Virus record (IMG/VR): IMGVR_UViG_3300009509_000031
Coordinates: 29,822-93,821 of that record
DNA from: a virus
Reading direction: 5' to 3' (one strand)
Length of the DNA: 64,000 nucleotides
Part shown: positions 41,848 to 48,813 of the stretch, one piece after another
Position numbering within the stretch: position 1 is the first letter of the stretch
Layout: the number at the start of each line of letters is the position of its first letter
The notes under the pieces: generated by a model
What the model saw: the letters and a program-made list of their open reading frames with translations, nothing else
The model's database searches: none
Told to the model about the DNA's origin: nothing
Position numbers and translations under genes: made by a program

Positions 41848-41869
41848 CAATCGGGCGATCCAGTGTCAA
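41848..41869 (-). repeat. 22-base site, copy 2 (minus orientation)
   Basis: On the minus strand TTGACACTGGATCGCCCGAT followed by TG, inverted relative to copy 1. TTGACA could serve as a -35 box, but the expected -10 position is poor. Confidence 0.55.
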
Positions 41870-41955
41870 TTCAAATTTTGTAACGAATACTGCAACAACC
41901 AACGGCAACAGTCTTACCACGAACAACAACACGGATGCAAGAATTTTTTACAGGC

Positions 41956-41990
41956 AAAAAAAAAGCCCGGTATCGCAAGGATACCGGGCT
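41956..41990 (-). terminator. rho-independent terminator
   Basis: On the minus strand an 11-base-pair perfect stem (AGCCCGGTATC with GATACCGGGCT, five-base loop) is followed by nine T. It lies 22 bases after the stop of the 42012-42470 gene and separates the cassette transcript from the polymerase operon. Confidence 0.9.
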
Positions 41991-42011
41991 TGTTGGTGCA
42001 CAGAAGCAACA

Positions 42012-42470
42012 TCAATTAGGCTTATCCTCGCTTGCTTCCAAATCATCAGTACAACCGCTAAACGCACGATCTCGGAACAAGCTAACAGCGTTCAAAACAT
42101 CCTGCAACTCTTTACTATCCGTTTCAATCGCCTTCAAATGATCAAAGTATGCAGCAACCAACGGGGTTAGCATTTGAATTATCACAGGTGCTGTTGCCCA
42201 ACCTTTTACAATCACCTGGTGAATAGCTGCCCCTTCATAATCATTGGCTGGATCATCAGCTAACACCTGTGCTTTTAATTCCCACACCACTTGACTATCA
42301 ACACGAATACCTGGATTACTCGCAAGCTCTTTACAAAAGTTTACCAACTTCATCGCGGTATCCGCACACAAGATCACCCGATCCAGCAACTTACAAGTTT
42401 CGATTAACTTCCCAGCAAACTTTTTGACCCATCCCATATCCATTGCATCAACTCGCATTTCTTTTTTCAC
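42012..42470 (-). CDS. hypothetical protein ending the cassette
   Basis: A 152-residue helical protein with GTG start (AAAGAAATGCG follows). Hydrophobic patches such as APVIIQMLTPLVAAYF are too short for certain membrane helices. Acidic C-terminus. It is the last gene before a strong terminator. Function not recognised. Confidence 0.6.
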   Translation of the reverse strand: MKKEMRVDAMDMGWVKKFAGKLIETCKLLDRVILCADTAMKLVNFCKELASNPGIRVDSQVVWELKAQVLADDPANDYEGAAIHQVIVKGWATAPVIIQMLTPLVAAYFDHLKAIETDSKELQDVLNAVSLFRDRAFSGCTDDLEASEDKPN

Positions 42471-42496
42471 TTACCACCATCCTTTACTTTTTGTGT

Positions 42497-42525
42497 CTTA
42501 CCACTTACCACTTACCACTTACCAC
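42497..42525. repeat. four tandem CTTACCA repeats
   Basis: Heptamer CTTACCA four times without interruption, 27 bases upstream of the 42470 start. On the transcribed strand it reads TGGTAAG repeats. Confidence 0.7.
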
Positions 42526-42712
42526 TAGATCTTGTACTTATAAGGTCTGTTACACCTTTCAAATAAGAGATAATAAGAAGATCTACTTATACTATTATAG
42601 ATATATCCAGGATCCTGTTGCTATATGCAAGTTACACGTCTTACTTCCTACTTACATAATGTACTGTATATATAGCAACACCGGTAGGTTCACAATCTTT
42701 AGAAAGCTAAAT

Positions 42713-42757
42713 GGTGGCCCACTATTAGTTGACAACTAAACGTAATAGTGGGCCACC
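42713..42757 (-). promoter_or_regulatory. 15-base-pair perfect hairpin
   Basis: GGTGGCCCACTATTA and its exact complement enclose 15 bases that contain the smaller palindrome AGTTGACAACT. No T-run follows on either strand, so simple termination is unlikely. Confidence 0.6.
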
Positions 42758-42760
42758 AGA

Positions 42761-42790
42761 AGTATTAGGAAAGGCGAGAAACCTAATACT
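42761..42790 (-). promoter_or_regulatory. hairpin with anti-ribosome-site loop
   Basis: AGTATTAGG and CCTAATACT form a nine-base-pair stem with a 12-base loop. In the minus-strand RNA the loop is UUUCUCGCCUUU, exactly complementary to the AAAGGCGAGAA ribosome site of the 47956 start and partly to the other GAAAGGCG sites of the cassette. Its CCTAATACT arm can also pair with the outer stem of junction hairpin A, so the two structures compete. Confidence 0.5.
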
Positions 42791-42863
42791 CCATTGAGCA
42801 CACTTGACAGAAAACAGATTGACCACGTTATTTAAAACCCGTCAAGTGTGCTCTAGCAGTGCT
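42782..42863 (-). repeat. junction hairpin A
   Basis: Inner stem GAGCACACTTGAC / GTCAAGTGTGCTC (13 perfect pairs, 32-base loop). It is bordered by the conserved boxes CCATTGA (42791-42797) and CTCTAGCAG (42851-42859), with an outer imperfect stem (ACCTAATACT / AGTGCTAGGT). It lies just behind the stop of the 42869 gene. See hairpins B, C and D. Confidence 0.65.
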
Positions 42864-42868
42864 AGGTG

Positions 42869-43138
42869 TTAAAAAAAAGCTGACGGCAGTATATACCCAC
42901 AACTAGGGCACCAATCCTCAATTCTGGAAGCCACGTCTAACCATGTATCAAAACTTGCCGCTTGTAATTGTGGCCTAGACTTTCCAGCTACTTTTCCGTT
43001 GATGGGGTTGAACACAAAGATTGTTTCCATATCCTGATCACAGTTTGGGCACGTAATACTTGCATCTGTGATGATTGTCCAGACTGTAATACTATATGGG
43101 GTAACAACGTTAATAAATGTGTTTTTCCAATTAGCCAT
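42869..43138 (-). CDS. zinc-ribbon protein
   Basis: An 89-residue protein with CPNCDQ (about residue 30) and CPSCGY (about residue 77), a split four-Cys zinc ribbon. Start MANWKNTF with GGAGTTTCC upstream, overlapping the previous gene by eight bases. Function unknown. Confidence 0.65.
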   Translation of the reverse strand: MANWKNTFINVVTPYSITVWTIITDASITCPNCDQDMETIFVFNPINGKVAGKSRPQLQAASFDTWLDVASRIEDWCPSCGYILPSAFF

Positions 43139-43361
43139 TAATCGGAAACTCCTTAAACAGCACGGTTTCCAGCTGTTCTTTTAGCCGGGTAATATCTGCC
43201 AAGAAAGCAGCCGTTTCAGCTGGATCGTGGGGATTAACTTGCGTTGTTCTTTGTTGTCTTCTTTTGAAGTTCCGCCTTTCTTTCTTGTAGTATTCATCCA
43301 AGCCAAGAATGATATAGGCCAGTTGTCGCTTTGTCACGTCAATTTTTCGTGTCTTATTCAC
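43131..43361 (-). CDS. hypothetical protein
   Basis: A 76-residue protein read from a GTG at 43361 behind AGAGGTAAA; a TTG four codons upstream is possible. Basic N-terminal helix (KRQLAYIILGLDEYYKKERR) and a second helix at the C-terminus. Function unknown. Confidence 0.5.
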   Translation of the reverse strand: MNKTRKIDVTKRQLAYIILGLDEYYKKERRNFKRRQQRTTQVNPHDPAETAAFLADITRLKEQLETVLFKEFPING

Positions 43362-43373
43362 TTTACCTCTCAA

Positions 43374-43514
43374 TCAAACAACAATACCGCTTGATACAGT
43401 CTAGCAGTGTTGGAGCTAAGGAACATCCCCACGATCCAGATATGTACCATAAGCCGTGCGGACGTTCCCATGGTGGACTGATCGTGATTAACTCGTGACT
43501 CCCCCTTACCGTGT
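43374..43514 (-). other. structured spacer
   Basis: A 141-base gene-free spacer. It contains nested inverted repeats (GGAACATCC with GGACGTTCC, ACGATC with GATCGT) that could fold into one arm, and the half-box TCTAGCAG at 43401-43408 without its partner. Possibly a decayed or variant junction element. Confidence 0.4.
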
Positions 43515-43739
43515 TCATGTTAGAGCCGTTCCGCATTTAGTGCAGAGGTAGAAACCATCCCCCCTGTTAGTTATATACACCCATTTTGGGGCAGCAAAAA
43601 AATTGAAATCACACCATGACATTTCCCATTGTGGTGATCGGTTGTCACCATAGAAATCATGGGCTAGAAACGTGTTGTACTTGGCATAACACACCGGACA
43701 CGTTTTTCTATACCGCTTTTTCGTTCGTTTCTTCTTCAT
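43515..43739 (-). CDS. zinc-ribbon protein with shared ribosome site
   Basis: A 74-residue protein, start MKKKRTKKRYRKTCPVC at 43739 with GGAAAGGCGGGA upstream, the cassette-type ribosome box. It has CPVC near the N-terminus and CTKC near the C-terminus. Function unknown. Confidence 0.65.
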   Translation of the reverse strand: MKKKRTKKRYRKTCPVCYAKYNTFLAHDFYGDNRSPQWEMSWCDFNFFAAPKWVYITNRGDGFYLCTKCGTALT

Positions 43740-43763
43740 CGTATCCCGCCTTTCCTGTTGTGG

Positions 43764-43822
43764 TTGATTGCTCCATTGAACCAACCTGGTAACCTCACCA
43801 GGTTGGCTCTAGCAGCTATCAA
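43764..43822 (-). repeat. junction hairpin B
   Basis: Inner stem CCAACCTGGT / ACCAGGTTGG (10 perfect pairs, six-base loop), boxes CCATTGAA and CTCTAGCAG, outer stem TTGAT / ATCAA. The outer arm overlaps the stop codon of the vWA gene. Same architecture as A, C and D. Confidence 0.7.
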
Positions 43823-45249
43823 ACACCGTAAATCTTATCCTGCACCGTTCCTTGCATCAGTTGCCCAATTTCCCAAACTTGATCAGACCACTTGTTGATC
43901 GTGCTCTTGTAGCTTGAATTCGTAAGTACAGTATAAACCGTAAATCCCAGCTCTGTTTTAGCCGCCTTAAATGCTTCATCCCAGCTTGGATCCGTGTTGC
44001 AGTAACCGTCCGTTACAAGCACAACATCAGCTTGCTTAAACTCACCATCCCGCTTGATGATAGCAACCGCATCATCCAAAGCCGCTTGAAAATTTGTCCC
44101 GCCTGCAGTCCAGTGATCCAGCATATCCATTACCCGGTTAGTATCAACCTCTTTACCAGCCGGCAAATAATCAACCCGACTAACAGTGCTGTCAAAGAAC
44201 ACAACGCCAAAGCTACGCTTCTGAATTCTGGCAACTTCCAGCATTGCAAGCACCGTAGCTTTAGTCATAATCTCGTAAGGGTTCTGTGAACCGCTTGTGT
44301 CAACACAAAACACAATTGGCCCTTGCTGCTTTTCTTCTTTACCACTAAGTTTCAACTGCAGACAGTTCTTATCCGCGTATCTCTGATAGAACATCAGTTG
44401 TTCATCTTCGTTATCACTAACCAACAACATCAGTTCCGAACCCAATAGCCGGCTAATTTCATTCCCCGTTTCAATCGAGTCAACCTCAACCCGTGCATCT
44501 TCAGACTTGTCTTTTTGCTTCTGACAAGCCAAAGCCCGTTGCCTACCGGCTTCTTTAGCAATTTGCTGAAGCTTCTTATTCTGCTTCAACCGATTAGCGT
44601 GATCCCGGTATCCAAGTTGCTTCTGAACCGGTTCACCAGGTTCTGATCCCCATGATACGGATCGGATAGCTTCGCGTTCATTTTCGATCTGTTCCATGGA
44701 TTCCTTGGCCGCATTTCTAACAGCTACCCGGATCCCAACAGGATCGATCCCGGCTGCAAGCTCTTCCTGTTCTTTCAATGCAGCCTGAAAGCTTTCCCTT
44801 GCTTCGTTCAGCTCTTTTTCAACCGGTACACCTTGTTCTTTCAGCTCTTCCAGTGTTTCAACTTCTTCTTTCAGCTTATCAACATCACGATTACTTTCCC
44901 TATGAACCAACTTATCAGCAATAGCGTTTGACAAAGCGGTTACTGCGTTACCAGCTGCAACCTCATCACCTTCAGTGTACTGTTGCAGGGATTTAAATTC
45001 CTGCAGTGCTGTCATTTCATTCAAAGCGGTTTGTTCAACTTCATATCCGGGCTTAGGTGGTTCTTCAAGCTTTTTTGTTTGTGGATCCAGCAAGCAAGAA
45101 AAGCCTTCCTGCATCACCTTAGACCAACGGGTTGACTTATTAAAGCCCTTGTTTTCTGCCTTACGAATTCCAGCATTCTGCTTTTTTTCCAGCTTATACA
45201 TCAAAGCCGGCCACCTTTTAACGTCATAAAGAATGTTTTCATCTGCCAT
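43819..45249 (-). CDS. von Willebrand factor A (MIDAS) protein of the MoxR cassette
   Basis: A 476-residue protein. The C-terminal 170 residues form a vWA domain with a complete metal site: VFCVDTSGSQN (Asp317, Ser319, Ser321), TAGGTNF (Thr385) and LVTDGY (Asp414). The N-terminal 260 residues are helical and charged. This is the layout of ViaA/CoxE-type partners of MoxR ATPases, which remodel protein complexes. The MoxR partner is encoded two genes upstream. Start has GAAAGGCGAAACC, the cassette ribosome box, and junction hairpins flank the gene on both sides. Confidence 0.8.
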   Translation of the reverse strand: MADENILYDVKRWPALMYKLEKKQNAGIRKAENKGFNKSTRWSKVMQEGFSCLLDPQTKKLEEPPKPGYEVEQTALNEMTALQEFKSLQQYTEGDEVAAGNAVTALSNAIADKLVHRESNRDVDKLKEEVETLEELKEQGVPVEKELNEARESFQAALKEQEELAAGIDPVGIRVAVRNAAKESMEQIENEREAIRSVSWGSEPGEPVQKQLGYRDHANRLKQNKKLQQIAKEAGRQRALACQKQKDKSEDARVEVDSIETGNEISRLLGSELMLLVSDNEDEQLMFYQRYADKNCLQLKLSGKEEKQQGPIVFCVDTSGSQNPYEIMTKATVLAMLEVARIQKRSFGVVFFDSTVSRVDYLPAGKEVDTNRVMDMLDHWTAGGTNFQAALDDAVAIIKRDGEFKQADVVLVTDGYCNTDPSWDEAFKAAKTELGFTVYTVLTNSSYKSTINKWSDQVWEIGQLMQGTVQDKIYGV

Positions 45250-45276
45250 GGTTTCGCCTTTCGTTTTTGTTTATAG

Positions 45277-45330
45277 GTAATTGCTCTATTGAACCAACCT
45301 ATTGTGGTAGGTTGGCTCTAACAGCAATTA
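45277..45330 (-). repeat. junction hairpin C
   Basis: Inner stem CCAACCTA / TAGGTTGG (six-base loop), boxes CTATTGAA and CTCTAACAG (one change in each), outer stem TAATTGCT / AGCAATTA, reaching the stop codon of the 45328 gene. Confidence 0.7.
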
Positions 45331-46440
45331 CTTTCGTTTCTTACTGCTTTTCTTTTTACTGCTAGCATTTCGAGCAATTTGAACAATAGTTGACTGTGGC
45401 TTAACAGGTTCTTCAACTTCAACAACAACCTTTTCAACTTCAACATCTTCAACAGTAGCCGGTTCTTCAACTTCAACAACAACCTTTTCTTTAGCTGCTT
45501 TTTGTTCTTCTGAACCCTTGTAATACCCTTCCGTAATCATCGCAGTAACAGCCTTTTTACACGTTTCCAGCCCTTTCAAGATCTGATCTGCGTTGAACCC
45601 CAACATTTCGGCGTACATCTTGCCACGTTCCTGCAGATCCTTGAATTCTTCAATCCGATTTTCCAACCGATCCTTACGTGGTGCTTTGGTTTTGAATTCT
45701 TCAATCTCTGCTTTCAGTGCTGCTAGTTCGCCCTGTAGTGCTGATTTACAATCTTTAGCCAGATCCGGTTGCTCCCCCCAAACATCCGGCAAACTCAAGT
45801 GGCTATCACCAGGGATTGCATCAAGAACCGCTTGCAGCTTGTTCAAAATGGTTCTGTACTGTTCCGGCACAAAGTACACTGCACCGGTTGGCCGGATATT
45901 CACAGCTTTCATACGCTTTAGATTACGGGTTAAGAGCCGGCTAAAATCTTGCACTGTTAGGTGGCAGTACATTGTATCAAACAAATCCCTAACCTTAGCG
46001 GCTACCTGGTACCCGTCTGTACCGTTATCTTTGCTACATACAACTGAACACGTTTCTTTGTCCAGTCTAACCTTTGCTTCACATTGGTGGGCCAGATCCT
46101 CTTGTACCTTCAACCGATCTTCACGAACAACCCCATACACCAAGTGATGATCCGTTTCATTGATTGGTCGAATTAGATAGCCGGTGTTTTCGCCTTTTTT
46201 GTTCAAGTTGCGGGATACTTCTTTAATTGTCTTACGAAAAGCAACCGTTGATCGCTGTTCTGGTGGCCCCCAATTTTCCCAGCTAAGATCCTGTTGCGCG
46301 AACAGCTCTTTAAGATCATCCCTGTGAATCATTGCACCAGTAAGCCACCAATAAGCTAAGCATCCTTTCCGTGTCCAACCCAACTTTGCCAGTTTCTTGT
46401 GTTCTGCGTTCAAGTCCCGAACAAACTTTGTTTCCGCCAT
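45328..46440 (-). CDS. third component of the MoxR/vWA cassette
   Basis: A 370-residue protein with cassette ribosome box GAAAGGCGGAAACA. The N-terminal half is alpha/beta with Trp-rich segments (LAYWWLTGAMIHRDDL) and a strand pair containing TGAVYFVPEQYR (about residue 203). A coiled coil follows (about 245-290, LAALKAEIEEFKTKAPRKDR) and a Val/Glu/Pro repeat tail (VVVEVEEP occurs twice) before a basic end. I cannot name the family. Its position between MoxR and vWA genes argues for a substrate adaptor or effector of that pair. Confidence 0.6.
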   Translation of the reverse strand: MAETKFVRDLNAEHKKLAKLGWTRKGCLAYWWLTGAMIHRDDLKELFAQQDLSWENWGPPEQRSTVAFRKTIKEVSRNLNKKGENTGYLIRPINETDHHLVYGVVREDRLKVQEDLAHQCEAKVRLDKETCSVVCSKDNGTDGYQVAAKVRDLFDTMYCHLTVQDFSRLLTRNLKRMKAVNIRPTGAVYFVPEQYRTILNKLQAVLDAIPGDSHLSLPDVWGEQPDLAKDCKSALQGELAALKAEIEEFKTKAPRKDRLENRIEEFKDLQERGKMYAEMLGFNADQILKGLETCKKAVTAMITEGYYKGSEEQKAAKEKVVVEVEEPATVEDVEVEKVVVEVEEPVKPQSTIVQIARNASSKKKSSKKRK

Positions 46441-46469
46441 TGTTTCCGCCTTTCTTTTGTGGTTAGTAG

Positions 46470-46529
46470 CTGTTCTGTCAAGCCAACTGATTACAGCTAG
46501 CTTGACAGAACAGCCCGGTTAACGGGCTG
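46470..46529 (-). promoter_or_regulatory. double hairpin between MoxR and third gene
   Basis: A 13-pair stem CTGTTCTGTCAAG / CTTGACAGAACAG (46470-46513) next to CAGCCCG / CGGGCTG (46511-46529). The two overlap by three bases, so they cannot both form fully. The conserved boxes of hairpins A-D are absent, but the position right after a stop codon is the same. Confidence 0.6.
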
Positions 46530-46538
46530 TTCATACTG

Positions 46539-47741
46539 TTAACCAATAATCTTGTTCATCAAATTGGCTACATCCATCCGAAGATGGTTGATCTTTTCGA
46601 TCGTGTCTTTGGCTACATGATTAGGCTTACCGTTTGCCAAAGTCTCAATTTTAGAAGTAGCTTTTCTCAACCGTGTCATCACTTCTTTAATCTGAACCAG
46701 TACCTTAGCACCGTCTGCATCAACAACATTCTGGTTCAAGGGAAGTGCCCTAACTGCTTCCACGCAAGCATCAAGTGATTCTTGGCAAAGTGCTGCAAGC
46801 GGGTTTGCAATTTCTCCGACAACCTTTGAAATAGCTGCAAGCTGTTCTGGCTTGTTCCAAAGGCAATGCGGAAGAAACAACAAATCGTCTTCAGTAACTT
46901 CATTCCGCCCATGTACAAAAGCGTGTGCTTGAAGAATGTACAGAATTTTTTCCCACTTACGATCCGATACTTCAAGCCGCAGATTAGGATCGTTATACAG
47001 AGCTTTCTTGATACTAATTAAAACATCAATAATTTCTTCCGGAACATCAACAGAATCCGCGTTAGCCTGCAATGTATGCAACTCATCAAGCGTTATCGTA
47101 CAACCGGCGGTTTTGATTTTGCTAAAGCCGGCTCTTTCTGACATCAGAAACCGCTTAAAATTGTCATCAGATTTGATGTATCCAGACCATTTACGAATTG
47201 GAAAGCGATCATAAAAGGCAGCTAATGCCTTTTCATCTTCAGGAAGCTCATTAGAACACCCAACAACAAGCTCTGTTGGGGTATCAACCATCCCATCCGT
47301 TCCGTTTTGAAACTGATGTTCATTAATCAACGTTAGCATTGCGTTATTGATTGAGCTGTTACCCTTAAAAATCTCGTCCAAAAACAAGATGTGTGCTTCT
47401 GGTGCCATTCCTTTAGTGATTCGTACAAATTCACCATCACGAAATTTTGCCGGATTAACCGGGCCGAAAATTTCATTAGGCTCCGTTGTTTTCGATAGCA
47501 GGTAGTAAAACCAATCTGCATCAGTAACAGCCTTACAAAACAACTTGCTAAGCATTGTTTTTGCTGCACCCGGCTTGCCAAGAATTAGTAGGTTTTCCCG
47601 TGCAATCAGTGCAACAGCCAAACACAGAACCTCTTGTTCCTTTTCAACAGCAATGGTAGACAGCAGATCCAACAGTCTGTTAAACCTAGATCGTGCAGAT
47701 TCGTTTGTACCGGGCTGCTTCACCTTTTTCTTGTTTGCCAT
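46539..47741 (-). CDS. MoxR-family AAA+ ATPase (RavA-like)
   Basis: A 400-residue protein, start MANKKKVKQPGTNESARSRF at 47741 with GAAAGGCGAACCA upstream. AAA+ motifs: Walker A GKPGAAKT (55-62), Walker B ILFLDE (118-123), sensor 1 VVGCSNELPEDEK and the PIRKW/Arg region near 195. It matches the MoxR/RavA branch (TTEPNEIFGPVNPAKFRDGE). MoxR ATPases work with vWA proteins to activate or remodel targets, and some MoxR/vWA systems occur in defence-related loci. Here all three genes are in one phage operon. Confidence 0.85.
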   Translation of the reverse strand: MANKKKVKQPGTNESARSRFNRLLDLLSTIAVEKEQEVLCLAVALIARENLLILGKPGAAKTMLSKLFCKAVTDADWFYYLLSKTTEPNEIFGPVNPAKFRDGEFVRITKGMAPEAHILFLDEIFKGNSSINNAMLTLINEHQFQNGTDGMVDTPTELVVGCSNELPEDEKALAAFYDRFPIRKWSGYIKSDDNFKRFLMSERAGFSKIKTAGCTITLDELHTLQANADSVDVPEEIIDVLISIKKALYNDPNLRLEVSDRKWEKILYILQAHAFVHGRNEVTEDDLLFLPHCLWNKPEQLAAISKVVGEIANPLAALCQESLDACVEAVRALPLNQNVVDADGAKVLVQIKEVMTRLRKATSKIETLANGKPNHVAKDTIEKINHLRMDVANLMNKIIG

Positions 47742-47764
47742 TGGTTCGCCTTTCTTGTATTTAA

Positions 47765-47956
47765 TTAGAGAATTCCAGCACACTCCAAAACGCCCCGAAT
47801 CAGCTCTTTTGCATTACGCTTTGTAAGTTCAATCCTAGCTTCTGTCCCTTGGTTACTGCACACATGCAACATAAAAAAGCTACTACCATCACCCAACCAA
47901 GTTTGTGTGATCCAAGCCTTGCCCCTTTTCTTCTTATCCTTGTGCAGCTTTCGCAT
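47765..47956 (-). CDS. small basic protein with duplicated start region
   Basis: A 63-residue protein read from MRKLHKDKKKRGKAWITQTW at 47956; a second ATG with an identical ribosome box lies six codons upstream (47974). GGCGAGAACATGC occurs twice in tandem, giving two in-frame starts. Function unknown. Confidence 0.6.
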   Translation of the reverse strand: MRKLHKDKKKRGKAWITQTWLGDGSSFFMLHVCSNQGTEARIELTKRNAKELIRGVLECAGIL

Positions 47957-47994
47957 GTTCTCGCCTTTTAGCATGTTCTCGCCTTTCGTTGTGG

Positions 47995-48252
47995 TTAGTC
48001 GTTAACAATGATTCCCTTGATCTCAAGTGCAGTTTTCAGCTCATAAAGCAATGCAGACCAAGTATCTGCTAATTGGCATTGCATATCGTTCGGATCTTCA
48101 TGCCGTGCAATCCATGCCCCAAAAGCTTCACTTAGATATTCGGTTAAACCGTCAATGTCACAATGACCGTTAACAACGTATCTACGAATAAACGCTGACA
48201 CATGCCGCTTACTTGCCGCGTTTGGTCTGTTACTACGTTTACCAAGTGCCAT
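47995..48252 (-). CDS. hypothetical protein
   Basis: An 85-residue protein, start MALGKRSNRPNAASKRH at 48252 with the cassette ribosome box GAAAGGCGGAAACA. Helical, with a central LTEYLSEAFGAWIAR. Function unknown. Confidence 0.6.
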   Translation of the reverse strand: MALGKRSNRPNAASKRHVSAFIRRYVVNGHCDIDGLTEYLSEAFGAWIARHEDPNDMQCQLADTWSALLYELKTALEIKGIIVND

Positions 48253-48273
48253 TGTTTCCGCCTTTCGTGTTTG

Positions 48274-48333
48274 GTTTGAATGCTCCATTGAACCAACCCG
48301 GCATTGCCGGGTTAGCTCTAGCAGGATTCAAAC
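48274..48333 (-). repeat. junction hairpin D
   Basis: Inner stem AACCCGG / CCGGGTT (five-base loop), boxes CCATTGAA and CTCTAGCAG, outer stem GTTTGAAT / ATTCAAAC (eight perfect pairs), the latter overlapping the stop of the 48328 gene. Same architecture as A, B and C. Confidence 0.7.
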
Positions 48334-48510
48334 TCGTTTACAGCCGGCTTTCTTGAAAGCCTTTTTAGCTGCAGCAAGAAACGCTTCAGCGTTTGAACAC
48401 GGTTGAATGTGCCGATCGTGGCACTGTGCAACACACTGTTCAACAATCACACCGTTAATGATTCTCTTCTTAGGTGCTTCAACCGGGTTACCACAGATGA
48501 AACAATTCAT
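48328..48510 (-). CDS. first gene of the cassette, zinc-binding
   Basis: A 60-residue protein, start MNCFICGNPVEAPKKR at 48510 with AAAGGTG upstream. It has CFIC, then CVAQCHDRHIQPC, a compact Cys/His zinc module, and a basic helical C-terminus. It follows the long structured leader and the promoter at 48.8 kb. Confidence 0.6.
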   Translation of the reverse strand: MNCFICGNPVEAPKKRIINGVIVEQCVAQCHDRHIQPCSNAEAFLAAAKKAFKKAGCKRV

Positions 48511-48536
48511 GGTGTTCACCTTTCTGTTAGTTGTTT

Positions 48537-48587
48537 CTTTCAGCGTTCACAGATTGTAAACACTGAAAGAAGCAACTAAGTTGCTTC
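48537..48587 (-). promoter_or_regulatory. two adjacent leader hairpins
   Basis: In the minus RNA GAAGCAAC-UUA-GUUGCUUC (48569-48587) is followed by a 14-pair stem with two G-U pairs and loop AAUCU (48537-48569). The G-U pairs preserve RNA but not DNA complementarity, arguing for an RNA role. The structure ends 27 bases before the first ATG of the cassette. A transcription attenuator or translation control element is possible. Confidence 0.6.
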
Positions 48588-48813
48588 TGTGTATTGGGGC
48601 CATCTACCGGTTGTTTTGGTTCCAAGTTGGTCTTTGTGTGGTAGCGTTCAGCCGGTGTTACAAGTCTTTGCTAGCCCTTACCAGGTGACAAGGAAAGCAT
48701 TTCAGCTAACCCCTGGGGATGCGTCCAAATCCCTCTCTCAGCCCTACCATCGTACCTGTTGCCCTTGGTTGCCCCGTTAACCGTCTATTCAGTTTTCAAT
48801 GTTCAACATACTC

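Larger units (their letters stand above)
41701..42011 (-). other. control region upstream of the polymerase
   Basis: No convincing gene. It contains a strong terminator for the gene at 42012, two inverted copies of a 22-base site, and the leader of the TTG-started polymerase gene. Open frames here have poor protein character. Confidence 0.5.
42471..42868 (-). other. non-coding region with three long hairpins
   Basis: No gene in 398 bases. In transcription order it holds junction hairpin A, a second hairpin with a loop antisense to the cassette ribosome sites, a 15-base-pair hairpin, an AT-rich stretch and four CTTACCA repeats. The density of perfect inverted repeats suggests RNA-level regulation or processing between the zinc-ribbon gene and the last gene of the cassette. 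Confidence 0.6.

Noticed and set aside
41848-41869. TTGACA as the -35 of the polymerase promoter
   Set aside because: The best -10 at 16 bases is TAAATG, too poor; the inverted copy suggests a protein-binding site instead.
41633-41932. 99-codon frame upstream of the polymerase
   Set aside because: Overlaps the polymerase start and inverted repeats; low protein character and no ribosome site.
42497-42525. CRISPR-like short repeats (CTTACCA four times)
   Set aside because: Seven-base tandem units without spacers are a simple repeat, not a CRISPR array.
43395-43410. Another junction hairpin at TCTAGCAG
   Set aside because: Only one box is present and no CATTGA partner or matching stem was found next to it.
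46470-46529. Fifth member of the junction hairpin family
   Set aside because: Position fits, but the CATTGA and CTCTAGCAG boxes are absent, so it was kept as a separate double hairpin.
48700-48740. Resemblance of CTGAGAG to a thiamine riboswitch box
   Set aside because: Only the short CTGAGA string matches; the remaining conserved segments of that riboswitch are absent.
48690-48765. Possible tRNA (stem GGGAT/ATCCC and a trailing ACCA)
   Set aside because: No matching 5' acceptor strand, the loop lacks the TTC signature of a T-arm, and no anticodon arm can be drawn.
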